Shown here piece after piece: positions 57,952 to 64,000 of a DNA stretch of 64,000 nt (the first letter of the stretch is position 1; the number at the start of each line of letters is the position of its first letter). The DNA is taken from positions 102,301 through 166,300 of the forward strand of contig NZ_JAESDK010000006.1 of NCBI RefSeq assembly GCF_019249245.1, written 5' to 3'. The stretch is from Alteromonas lipotrueiana. Its GTDB lineage: Bacteria; Pseudomonadota; Gammaproteobacteria; Enterobacterales; Alteromonadaceae. Both the position numbers and the translations under genes were made by a program. The notes beneath the pieces are model-generated. The model had not been told where the DNA came from and searched no databases. It saw nothing but the letters and a program-made list of their open reading frames with translations.

Positions 57952-58797
57952 GTGACAAATCGTTTCAGGCGCTATTTATCAAAACTATGGATAGCGCCGG
58001 CTACCTTGCTGTTTTTACTATTTTTTAATAGTGAGCTTAAGGCGGCTAATACTTCTGCGACCCAGTCAGCCGATAACGAAACAGGTTCATCGGTACCCGC
58101 TCACATCGCCCTGATTATGGATGATATTGGCTACCGGCAAAGCGATCGCCTCGCGCTGTCGTTACCGCTCCAGATTGCGTTTTCAATATTACCCGATGCG
58201 CCACTTGCCCAAGAATTGGCCCAACGGGCAAATCAGCAGGGACGCGAGATAATGCTGCATCTGCCTATGGCGGCGTATACCCAGGCAAATCTTGGGCCGA
58301 TAGCACTGACCGCAGATATGTCTGCTGAACAAATAGGTGAAGTAACCCACAGAGCCCTCAATAGCGTGCCAATGGCCATTGGGGTGAATAACCATATGGG
58401 CAGTTGGCTGACCGAAAAAAACTGGGCCATGCATGAGGTGATGAAAACCATTAAAACCCGGGGCCTGTTTTTTGTCGACAGCCGCACAACTTCAGAGTCG
58501 GTGGCAGAGTCGACCGCCCGCGAATTGGGTCTTCCTGTCGCCCGGCGCCATGTATTTATTGATCACCGGTTAAGCCCTGAGTCTATGCAGCAACAATTTT
58601 CACGACTGATAGCCTTGGCGCACCAACAGTCATTGGCTATCGGTATTGTTCATCCGCACCCTCAGACACTGGCTTTTTTAAAACAACAATTTGAGACCCT
58701 GGGCTCTCAGCAAATTCAGCTGATTCCCATATCACATGCTATAAAGCCGTCTTTGCCCACAGAGCCGGCTCAGACTCAAAAAACTATGCAACCGTAG
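57952..58797 (+). CDS. yibQ: YibQ-like divergent polysaccharide deacetylase family protein
   Basis: A 281-residue exported protein. A signal or anchor helix (about 13-30) precedes a NodB-like barrel (52-270). The metal-site Asp pair is IMDDIGY (about 55-61), with HLPM and NNHMGS providing His ligands, and FFVDSRTTSES and GIVHPHPQTL following. It is a DUF610 family member, in the envC-yibQ order of E. coli. The start is GTG, since no ATG fits. The function is unknown, probably in the cell wall. Confidence 0.9.
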   Translation: MTNRFRRYLSKLWIAPATLLFLLFFNSELKAANTSATQSADNETGSSVPAHIALIMDDIGYRQSDRLALSLPLQIAFSILPDAPLAQELAQRANQQGREIMLHLPMAAYTQANLGPIALTADMSAEQIGEVTHRALNSVPMAIGVNNHMGSWLTEKNWAMHEVMKTIKTRGLFFVDSRTTSESVAESTARELGLPVARRHVFIDHRLSPESMQQQFSRLIALAHQQSLAIGIVHPHPQTLAFLKQQFETLGSQQIQLIPISHAIKPSLPTEPAQTQKTMQP

Positions 58798-58845
58798 ATT
58801 TGCAATAAAACATTAAATTTATGCTTGGTATTTTGCAATTGAGCC

Positions 58846-58868
58846 TTAATGTTATATTATAACGTCAT
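58846..58868 (+). promoter_or_regulatory. Zur-type operator upstream of merC-like gene
   Basis: The core GTTATATTATAAC (58851-58863) is a perfect palindrome around one T and is identical to the core of the E. coli Zur operator (ATGTTATANTATAACAT). With flanks it matches at 16 of 22 fixed positions. It lies about 39 bases upstream of the start codon. Confidence 0.7.
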
Positions 58869-58895
58869 TGAGTCAACGAAGAGTACCGTGTAGCT

Positions 58896-59333
58896 ATGTC
58901 ACTAACGACAGACAATCCAACAAAACTCGACCGGGTAGGAATCTGGATTTCCAGCTTGTGCGCGTTTCATTGTCTATCTTTGCCTATAGTGATACCTCTG
59001 CTACCGTTGATTTCCAGTACCTTTTTTGCCCAAACTTGGTTTGAGCGTACGATTTTAAGTATATCAATATTAATTGGTGCGGTTGCTCTGATAAGCGGCG
59101 CTCTGCGTTATCACAGTCGATATTATCCGGTAGCTATGCTGGCGGTAGGCGGCGCTATTTACTGGCATAAAGATATTTTTGGTGAACAATACGAGCCATT
59201 CACTATTGCAACTGGCGCATTGTTAATTGTGGTAGCGCACTATATTAATATTCGGTTGTGTAAAGGTGCCCAGCGTGTAAAAAGGGCGGTAACAGCCAGC
59301 CCGTTGAATAAAGCAGTGCAAACCAGCCGATAA
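58896..59333 (+). CDS. MerC domain-containing membrane protein (putative zinc-responsive metal transporter)
   Basis: A 145-residue membrane protein with four helices (about 15-35, 45-68, 75-92, 100-120). C22, H25 and C26 in SSLCAFHCLSLP form the CxxHC metal-binding motif of MerC. Classic MerC takes up mercury in mer operons; here no mer genes exist and a Zur-type site precedes it, so zinc import is more likely. Its stop codon directly touches the stop of ugpQ on the other strand. Confidence 0.85.
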   Translation: MSLTTDNPTKLDRVGIWISSLCAFHCLSLPIVIPLLPLISSTFFAQTWFERTILSISILIGAVALISGALRYHSRYYPVAMLAVGGAIYWHKDIFGEQYEPFTIATGALLIVVAHYINIRLCKGAQRVKRAVTASPLNKAVQTSR

Positions 59334-60047
59334 TTATGATGTGGTTGCTGTAGGCAGGGCATTAAGCGTTGATTTTGCTACATCTGGTACATTAGTAAAG
59401 ATACCGTCTACACCCATCTTCTGTAGTTTAAGCATATCTGCAGGGGTATCCACCGTATAAACCAAAACTTTCAAACCTGCTTCTTTGGCCTGCACAACGT
59501 AACGCTCATCTATGTTTTCTAGCGCAAAATGAATTGAATAAGCCTGCATCTTAACTGCTTTCGTAATGCCCTCCTGAGGCATACTTGCAGTAAGTACACC
59601 TATTCGCAGATTAGGCTTTTGCTGGGCTATCTGGGCCAGCCAATGATGATGAAACGATGAAATAAGAAGGTTGTTATTAGGTTGATTAACAGCCGGGCAG
59701 ACAGATTCCAGCTTTTGTAGCCAGGTATTTGTGGCCTGCAAGTGCTTTATTTCAATGTTGCAAAGTGCACTGGCAGGGGCAAGTGTTAACACTTCACAAA
59801 GCAAAGGAATTTGTTGATTATCTCCCGCATTCAGACCACGCAAATAACTAAGCGATTTATCTAACAGACGCCCCTTGCCATTAGTGGTTCGGCGAAGTGT
59901 CTTATCATGAAAAACAATTATTTCAGAATCGAGTTCGTAGGTGTCAAACTCAATTCCGTCAGCGTGTTGTTCAAAAGCCAGTTTAAAGGCTTTAAGCGTA
60001 TTTTCTGGTGCCGCCTTACTTGCCCCACGATGAGCTAAAATCCACAT
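59334..60047 (-). CDS. ugpQ: Glycerophosphodiester phosphodiesterase
   Basis: A 237-residue TIM-barrel enzyme hydrolysing glycerophosphodiesters to glycerol 3-phosphate and an alcohol. LAHRGASKAAPENTLKAF (about 4-21) holds the His-Arg-Glu catalytic set, EFDTYELD and VFHDKTLRRTTNGKG follow (HDxxLxRT motif). It starts 2 bases after the DMT transporter gene stop. Confidence 0.93.
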   Translation of the reverse strand: MWILAHRGASKAAPENTLKAFKLAFEQHADGIEFDTYELDSEIIVFHDKTLRRTTNGKGRLLDKSLSYLRGLNAGDNQQIPLLCEVLTLAPASALCNIEIKHLQATNTWLQKLESVCPAVNQPNNNLLISSFHHHWLAQIAQQKPNLRIGVLTASMPQEGITKAVKMQAYSIHFALENIDERYVVQAKEAGLKVLVYTVDTPADMLKLQKMGVDGIFTNVPDVAKSTLNALPTATTS

Positions 60048-60049
60048 AT

Positions 60050-60922
60050 TTAAAGGGCCTTTTGCTGGCGATGTGTTTTTACCGTTTCATACACTGAAGC
60101 CAAAGTGATCAAAACGCCGCCCACATAAGTTTGCCATGACGGCGATTCACCTAACAGTAATATAGCCAGTAATACCCCATAACAGGGCTGCATGCAGGCA
60201 ATCAATGAAAAGGTCTTGGCTTTCAAATGCGCTAAAGTGGCAGCGATTAAAGCATGGGGCAGGGCAGTGAACACCGTACCCAAAACCAGCAGCAACCACC
60301 AGCTGTTGTCGCTGGCTTGTAACAACGAAGAGTTAAGCATTGGCAACATGCAAAGACAAACCACCAGAATTTGCCAGGCCATCGCTTTGGCCCCCGAGTA
60401 TTGAGAAAAAAAGTGTCGGTGTCCGAGGTTTCGGATAGCATAAAGCACCGCTGAAACCACCCCTACCATCACGCCCAGGGTGATGTCGTTGTTTAGCGAG
60501 CCCTCAGGTACAATTAATGCAATCCCGGCAAAAACAATAATTGCACTAAAGAAGTCTTGCCATACCAGCCGGGTGCGTTCAAATAACGGTTCAATAAGCA
60601 CAGTGATCACCGGAAAGGTAAACAGAGCTATCATACCCACAGACACCCCGGCATATTGCATTGCCGCAAAGTAGGTTACCCAGTGCGCTGCCATTAGCAA
60701 GCCCAGCACCAGAGCAACAATATAGTCCTTCTTGGTGGCGAGTAAAAACGAGGTTTTAGAGAGCGCCATAAAAGCAAATAACGCAATACAGGCAAACACC
60801 GAACGACCCAGGGTAATGTCCTGAGCCGACAGCGGGATAATTTGCGAAAAGAGGGCGGTGCCGCCAAGTAGCACCACGGTGACATGAAGCGTCAGCAGGC
60901 TACGTTTGACCGGGTCCATCAA
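60050..60922 (-). CDS. EamA/DMT-superfamily transporter
   Basis: A 290-residue inner-membrane protein with ten predicted helices in two EamA repeats (about 7-135 and 148-280). The second repeat ends [21 protein letters not shown], a typical EamA end. It overlaps psd by 4 bases, so cotranscription is likely, and is followed by ugpQ. Substrates in this family include amino acids and metabolites; this one is unknown. Confidence 0.9.
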   Translation of the reverse strand: MMDPVKRSLLTLHVTVVLLGGTALFSQIIPLSAQDITLGRSVFACIALFAFMALSKTSFLLATKKDYIVALVLGLLMAAHWVTYFAAMQYAGVSVGMIALFTFPVITVLIEPLFERTRLVWQDFFSAIIVFAGIALIVPEGSLNNDITLGVMVGVVSAVLYAIRNLGHRHFFSQYSGAKAMAWQILVVCLCMLPMLNSSLLQASDNSWWLLLVLGTVFTALPHALIAATLAHLKAKTFSLIACMQPCYGVLLAILLLGESPSWQTYVGGVLITLASVYETVKTHRQQKAL

Positions 60923-61794
60923 ACCTGATCTGATACCTGTGCAGCACGGGCAAATTCTTCGCCCAACCGAACAACCTGACGCGGGGCAAGGTCTGTAAAG
61001 TTAACCGCATCTTTCTCAAAACAGACAACAACGGTTGAACCCAGTTTGAAGCGACCCATTTCTTCGCCTCGTTTTAAACTAACGCTGGCTTCGGAGTCTT
61101 TTTGATAAGTCCAGTGCTGAACATTTTTGCCCGCCGGTGGCGATACTGTGCCTGCCCACACGGTTTCAATACTGGCCACAATAGTTGCACCTACCAGCAC
61201 CATTGCCATCTTGCCAACCGGTGTATCAAAAAAAGCCACAACCCGTTCGTTTCGGGCAAACAGGCCAGGAATATTTTGTGCTGTAAGCGGATTTACTGAA
61301 AACAATTCACCCGGTACATAGACCATATCAGTCAGCGTACCGTCTATGGGCATATGGATACGGTGATAATCACGTGGCGCCAGATAAACCGTAGCAAACT
61401 GGCCATCTTTAAAGGTATTGGACAGCGCCGGATTACCGCCCAATAGAGTCGTCAGGCTATAATCATGGCCTTTAGCCTGAAAAATACTGTCGTGACGAAT
61501 TTTGCCGAACTGACTTACCGCGCCATCAACCGTATGTACCAAAGTGTCAGGATTGCCTTCTATGGGGCGCGCTTCTTCTTTTAAAGGGCGGGTAAAAAAT
61601 TCGTTGAAACTTTTATAGTGTTTGGGATCTGAATACAACGCCTCACTCATATTGACGTTATAATGCTTAATAAATAACTTGATTAGCGCGGTGGTCAGCC
61701 AGCCGGCCTGAGCCGCTGCTAATTTTCCCACAAGCCGGGACAGCAGGTGTTTGGGCAATACATATTGCAGGTTAATTTTAAACCAATCCAACAC
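60919..61794 (-). CDS. psd: Phosphatidylserine decarboxylase proenzyme
   Basis: A 291-residue inner-membrane enzyme making phosphatidylethanolamine. The self-cleavage site LGST ([10 protein letters not shown], about 254) generates the pyruvoyl group, and YRIHMP-type [11 protein letters not shown] is the conserved core. [13 protein letters not shown] (about 61-73) is a family hallmark. It lies downstream of rsgA, as in E. coli. Confidence 0.96.
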   Translation of the reverse strand: MLDWFKINLQYVLPKHLLSRLVGKLAAAQAGWLTTALIKLFIKHYNVNMSEALYSDPKHYKSFNEFFTRPLKEEARPIEGNPDTLVHTVDGAVSQFGKIRHDSIFQAKGHDYSLTTLLGGNPALSNTFKDGQFATVYLAPRDYHRIHMPIDGTLTDMVYVPGELFSVNPLTAQNIPGLFARNERVVAFFDTPVGKMAMVLVGATIVASIETVWAGTVSPPAGKNVQHWTYQKDSEASVSLKRGEEMGRFKLGSTVVVCFEKDAVNFTDLAPRQVVRLGEEFARAAQVSDQV

Positions 61795-61920
61795 AGTAAT
61801 TCTCCTTTAATCAGACCGCGCAATTGTACCTTATCTTAACGCTTATAAAAGGATTTTACGGTTATGAGAAAACACCAAATATCATAAGGCCTGGTCATCA
61901 CGCACTAACATTATGCATAA

Positions 61921-62946
61921 CTAACTCAGATGGCTAGGTCTGCCTTCTTGCATTGAGGCCAGTATTTTATGATAACTGGCAAAACGTACTGCGCTAATTT
62001 TACCCTCATCGACAGCCTGACGAATAATGCAGCCCGGATCATTAAGGTGTTTACAGTCTCTGAATTTGCAACCGCCTAAAAACGCCCGAAACTCGATAAA
62101 ACCTCGGGTCACCTGTTCTACAGGAATATGCCACAAGCCGAATTCACGCACTCCTGGCGAATCAATAAGCTCGCCGCCACTAGGCAAGTGCAATAGTTTA
62201 GCCGCGGTTGTGGTGTGCTGACCCAGACCAGAGTTGTCAGAGACTGCGCCAACTGTCTCGGCTGCTTCGGGTAAAATTTGATTGATTAAACTTGATTTAC
62301 CTACCCCTGACTGGCCTACAAAAATACTGATTTTATCGTTTAACAACGCTGTTATATCTTCAATACCTTCCTGGGTTTTACAGCTGGCATAGTAGACCTG
62401 ATAGCCAAGCTCTTCGTATATGGCCAGCTGTTGCCTGACCAAATTGCGTTCGGCCTCATCCAGTAACTCAACTTTGTTAAGCACGATAACCGGCGTAATA
62501 TTGATGTCTTCACAAGCAATCAGATACCGGTCGATAATGTTTAAAGACAAACTGGGGACCACAGCACTAACAATAATAATCTGGTCGATATTAGCGGCAA
62601 TAGGTTTTACACCATCATAAAAATCGGGACGGGTTAATACCGAATGTCGGTCCTGCACAATTTCGATAACACCGCTCACGCCTTCGCCGGTGTCGTCGCC
62701 CGCCTGAAATAACACATTGTCGCCACATACTACCGAGTCTATAGTACGGCGAATATGACAACGCGAGACGGTGCCGCAAGTGTCTTCAACATCGGCATGT
62801 TTACCAAAGCGACCCACTACCTTACCAACCTGTAGGTTGTCGGTATTGCTGTCTGTTTCAGGTTGATGGGTGTCCTGGATGCGGCGCTTACGATTTGCCG
62901 CTACCCGACGCTTTTGTCGATGAGTGAGTTTAGGTTTTTTCGCCAC
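61921..62946 (-). CDS. rsgA: Small ribosomal subunit biogenesis GTPase RsgA
   Basis: A 341-residue circularly permuted GTPase acting in late 30S maturation. An N-terminal OB fold, then G4 (NKVELL), G1 ([12 protein letters not shown]), G3 (DSPGV) and the zinc finger CxxxxCxHxxxxxC in [14 protein letters not shown]. The annotated frame is open to 63144, but GTG at 62946 ([14 protein letters not shown]) is the family start. The opposite gene, orn, starts 85 bases away. Confidence 0.95.
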   Translation of the reverse strand: MAKKPKLTHRQKRRVAANRKRRIQDTHQPETDSNTDNLQVGKVVGRFGKHADVEDTCGTVSRCHIRRTIDSVVCGDNVLFQAGDDTGEGVSGVIEIVQDRHSVLTRPDFYDGVKPIAANIDQIIIVSAVVPSLSLNIIDRYLIACEDINITPVIVLNKVELLDEAERNLVRQQLAIYEELGYQVYYASCKTQEGIEDITALLNDKISIFVGQSGVGKSSLINQILPEAAETVGAVSDNSGLGQHTTTAAKLLHLPSGGELIDSPGVREFGLWHIPVEQVTRGFIEFRAFLGGCKFRDCKHLNDPGCIIRQAVDEGKISAVRFASYHKILASMQEGRPSHLS

Positions 62947-63031
62947 GATTCCATGATAAGTTAGCGTATACTGATGCAATAATAACGTGTGTGTGGCTAA
63001 GGTGCCACGCCTATTAAAAGGATCTGTCAAA

Positions 63032-63577
63032 ATGAGTAAGCATGATTTAAATCTGGTCTGGATTGACATGGAAATGACCGGTTTAGACCCTGAAACATGC
63101 AAAGTTCTTGAAATTGCCACGATAGTGACCGATGCGCAGCTCAACGTGCTAGCCGAAGGCCCCGTTATTGCAGTCCATCAGCCAGACAGTTTGTTGGACT
63201 CTATGGATGAGTGGTGTACCCGGGTGCATGGCGAGAGCGGGCTGACTGCACGCTGTCAACAGAGCAACGTGACCGAAGCTGAAGCTGCTCAACAAACCAT
63301 CGACTTTATAAGTCAGTATGTCGATGCTGGCAAATCCCCCTTGTGCGGAAATACCATCGGACAGGACCGTCGGTTCTTGGTGAAGTATATGCCTGAATTA
63401 GAAAGTTACTTCCACTATCGCAGTATTGATGTAAGCACGGTTAAAGAGCTGGCTCGACGCTGGAAACCTGAGATCCTGGAGGGCTTCAACAAAAAAGGCG
63501 TGCATCTGGCATTAGATGATATTCGCGAATCTATAGAAGAAATGAAATTTTACCGCGAAAATGTGTTTAGTATTTAG
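63032..63577 (+). CDS. orn: Oligoribonuclease
   Basis: A 181-residue DEDDh 3'-5' exoribonuclease that degrades short oligoribonucleotides, including pGpG from cyclic di-GMP. The catalytic acids start in IDMEMTGLD, and [11 protein letters not shown] supplies the His and Asp near the end. The length equals E. coli Orn (181). AAGGA lies 10 bases before the ATG. It is divergent from rsgA and upstream of tRNA-Gly, as in many gammaproteobacteria. Confidence 0.97.
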   Translation: MSKHDLNLVWIDMEMTGLDPETCKVLEIATIVTDAQLNVLAEGPVIAVHQPDSLLDSMDEWCTRVHGESGLTARCQQSNVTEAEAAQQTIDFISQYVDAGKSPLCGNTIGQDRRFLVKYMPELESYFHYRSIDVSTVKELARRWKPEILEGFNKKGVHLALDDIRESIEEMKFYRENVFSI

Positions 63578-63617
63578 ACAATTGAACGGAATTTTAATAA
63601 ATAATCTAAATTAGGTG

Positions 63618-63645
63618 TTGCGCATTAGCACAGTTTTTGTAAAAT
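63618..63645 (+). promoter_or_regulatory. Candidate promoter of the tRNA-Gly genes
   Basis: TTGCGC (-35), 16 bases, TAAAAT (-10), with a G/C-rich discriminator following. Transcription would start near 63652, directly at a 9-bp hairpin ahead of the first tRNA. Confidence 0.55.
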
Positions 63646-63652
63646 GCGCTCC

Positions 63653-63682
63653 ACTTTTACGGGACACCTAAATCGTAAAAGT
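63653..63682 (+). promoter_or_regulatory. Leader hairpin before the first tRNA-Gly
   Basis: ACTTTTACG and CGTAAAAGT are perfect 9-bp inverted repeats with a 12-base loop. Located between the promoter and the tRNA, it could mark the 5' leader of the precursor. Confidence 0.4.
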
Positions 63683-63698
63683 TTAAGAAGTATGGTGC

Positions 63699-63774
<76 letters not shown>

Positions 63775-63795
63775 AATTTCTAGCCCTTCTTCTAT

Positions 63796-63823
63796 GCGGG
63801 AATAGCTCAGTTGGTAGAGCACA
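63796..63823 (+). pseudogene. Partial tRNA-Gly copy (5' 28 bases only)
   Basis: The sequence from GCGGGAAT through GAGCACA is identical to the first 28 bases of the intact tRNA-Gly genes, covering the 5' acceptor strand and D arm. It then diverges completely: no anticodon arm, T arm or CCA follows. It is a half gene left by an unequal exchange, or the head of a different structured RNA. Confidence 0.75.
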
Positions 63824-63826
63824 CTT

Positions 63827-63884
63827 ACCTCGCCGAGAAACGGTCGTCACGAGGTGATTGCCAAGCATTGGCAAGGTGTGACGA
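63827..63884 (+). repeat. Nested hairpins following the half tRNA
   Basis: TTGCCAA (63858-63864) and TTGGCAA (63868-63874) form a perfect 7-bp stem with a 3-base loop, enclosed by TCGTCAC (63844-63850) and GTGACGA (63878-63884). A competing pairing is ACCTCG (63827-63832) with CGAGGT (63850-63855). The 7-mer TTGCCAA is the same as the tRNA-Gly anticodon loop. Confidence 0.55.
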
Positions 63885-63923
63885 AAGTAGAAAATCCAAT
63901 AGAACGACATTGCAATATGGTGC

Positions 63924-63999
<76 letters not shown>

Positions 64000-64000
64000 A

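Overview
The window reads as chromosomal DNA of a marine gammaproteobacterium of the Alteromonadaceae (Alteromonas- or Salinimonas-like). This is inferred from protein families and gene order: pilMNOPQ-aroK-aroB-damX-dam-rpe-trpS, an argCBFGH run followed by argA, gpsA-secB-grxC-yibN facing envC-yibQ, and psd-rsgA facing orn-tRNA-Gly. I see no rRNA, prophage, insertion sequence, CRISPR array or plasmid function. About 60 protein genes and two intact tRNA genes fill most of it. It is mainly housekeeping DNA, with the less explained signals in the longer intergenic gaps.

Layout. 1-6.4 kb: a HAD phosphatase, then an NCS1-type permease with mannitol 2-dehydrogenase and a chemoreceptor, which looks like a polyol uptake and oxidation locus. 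6.4-11 kb: arginine catabolism (astC-astA-astD plus a DUF1338 putative 2-oxoacid dioxygenase). 11.3-17.6 kb: HDOD protein, pabA, trpS, rpe, then a porin-like protein and two small membrane-associated proteins placed between rpe and dam. 17.8-30.4 kb: a diguanylate cyclase, damX, aroB, aroK, the complete type IV pilus assembly set pilQPONM, and divergent mrcA. 30.4-37.7 kb: malic enzyme, an 800-base structured gap ending in an intrinsic terminator, yghU, an NhaC-type antiporter, a GDT1-type manganese exporter, a hydrolase and a lipoprotein. 37.8-44.4 kb: arginine biosynthesis argC-B-F-G-H-A behind paired ArgR-box candidates. 44.9-49.9 kb: mgsA, a CpxP/CpxR/CpxA envelope stress unit with a CpxR box, a lysophospholipase-like gene and trmL. 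50-54.1 kb: a TonB-dependent receptor, a small membrane protein and a PepSY protein behind a Fur-like box. 54.2-64 kb: gpsA, secB, grxC, yibN, envC, yibQ, a merC-like gene behind a Zur-type site, ugpQ, a DMT exporter, psd, rsgA, orn and tRNA-Gly genes with a half-tRNA copy between them.

How genes work together. Arginine appears on both sides of metabolism: the biosynthetic operon lacks argD and argE, so the aminotransferase of the ast cluster probably also serves biosynthesis. Metal handling recurs (Fur-type receptor operon, Zur-type merC, GDT1). Cell-envelope functions are concentrated here (pili, PBP1a, EnvC, DamX, Cpx, Psd, SecB).

No obviously new multi-gene system is present. The signals I rate most worth checking are the structured, terminator-ended gap upstream of yghU, the Zur-like site ahead of merC, the half tRNA-Gly with nested hairpins, and a 126-base MITE-like inverted repeat at 37.1 kb. 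Start sites were moved to internal codons where family alignment or ribosome binding sites favoured this (dam, pilP, maeA, yghU, argC, the cpxP-like gene, trmL, gpsA, yibN, rsgA, orn).
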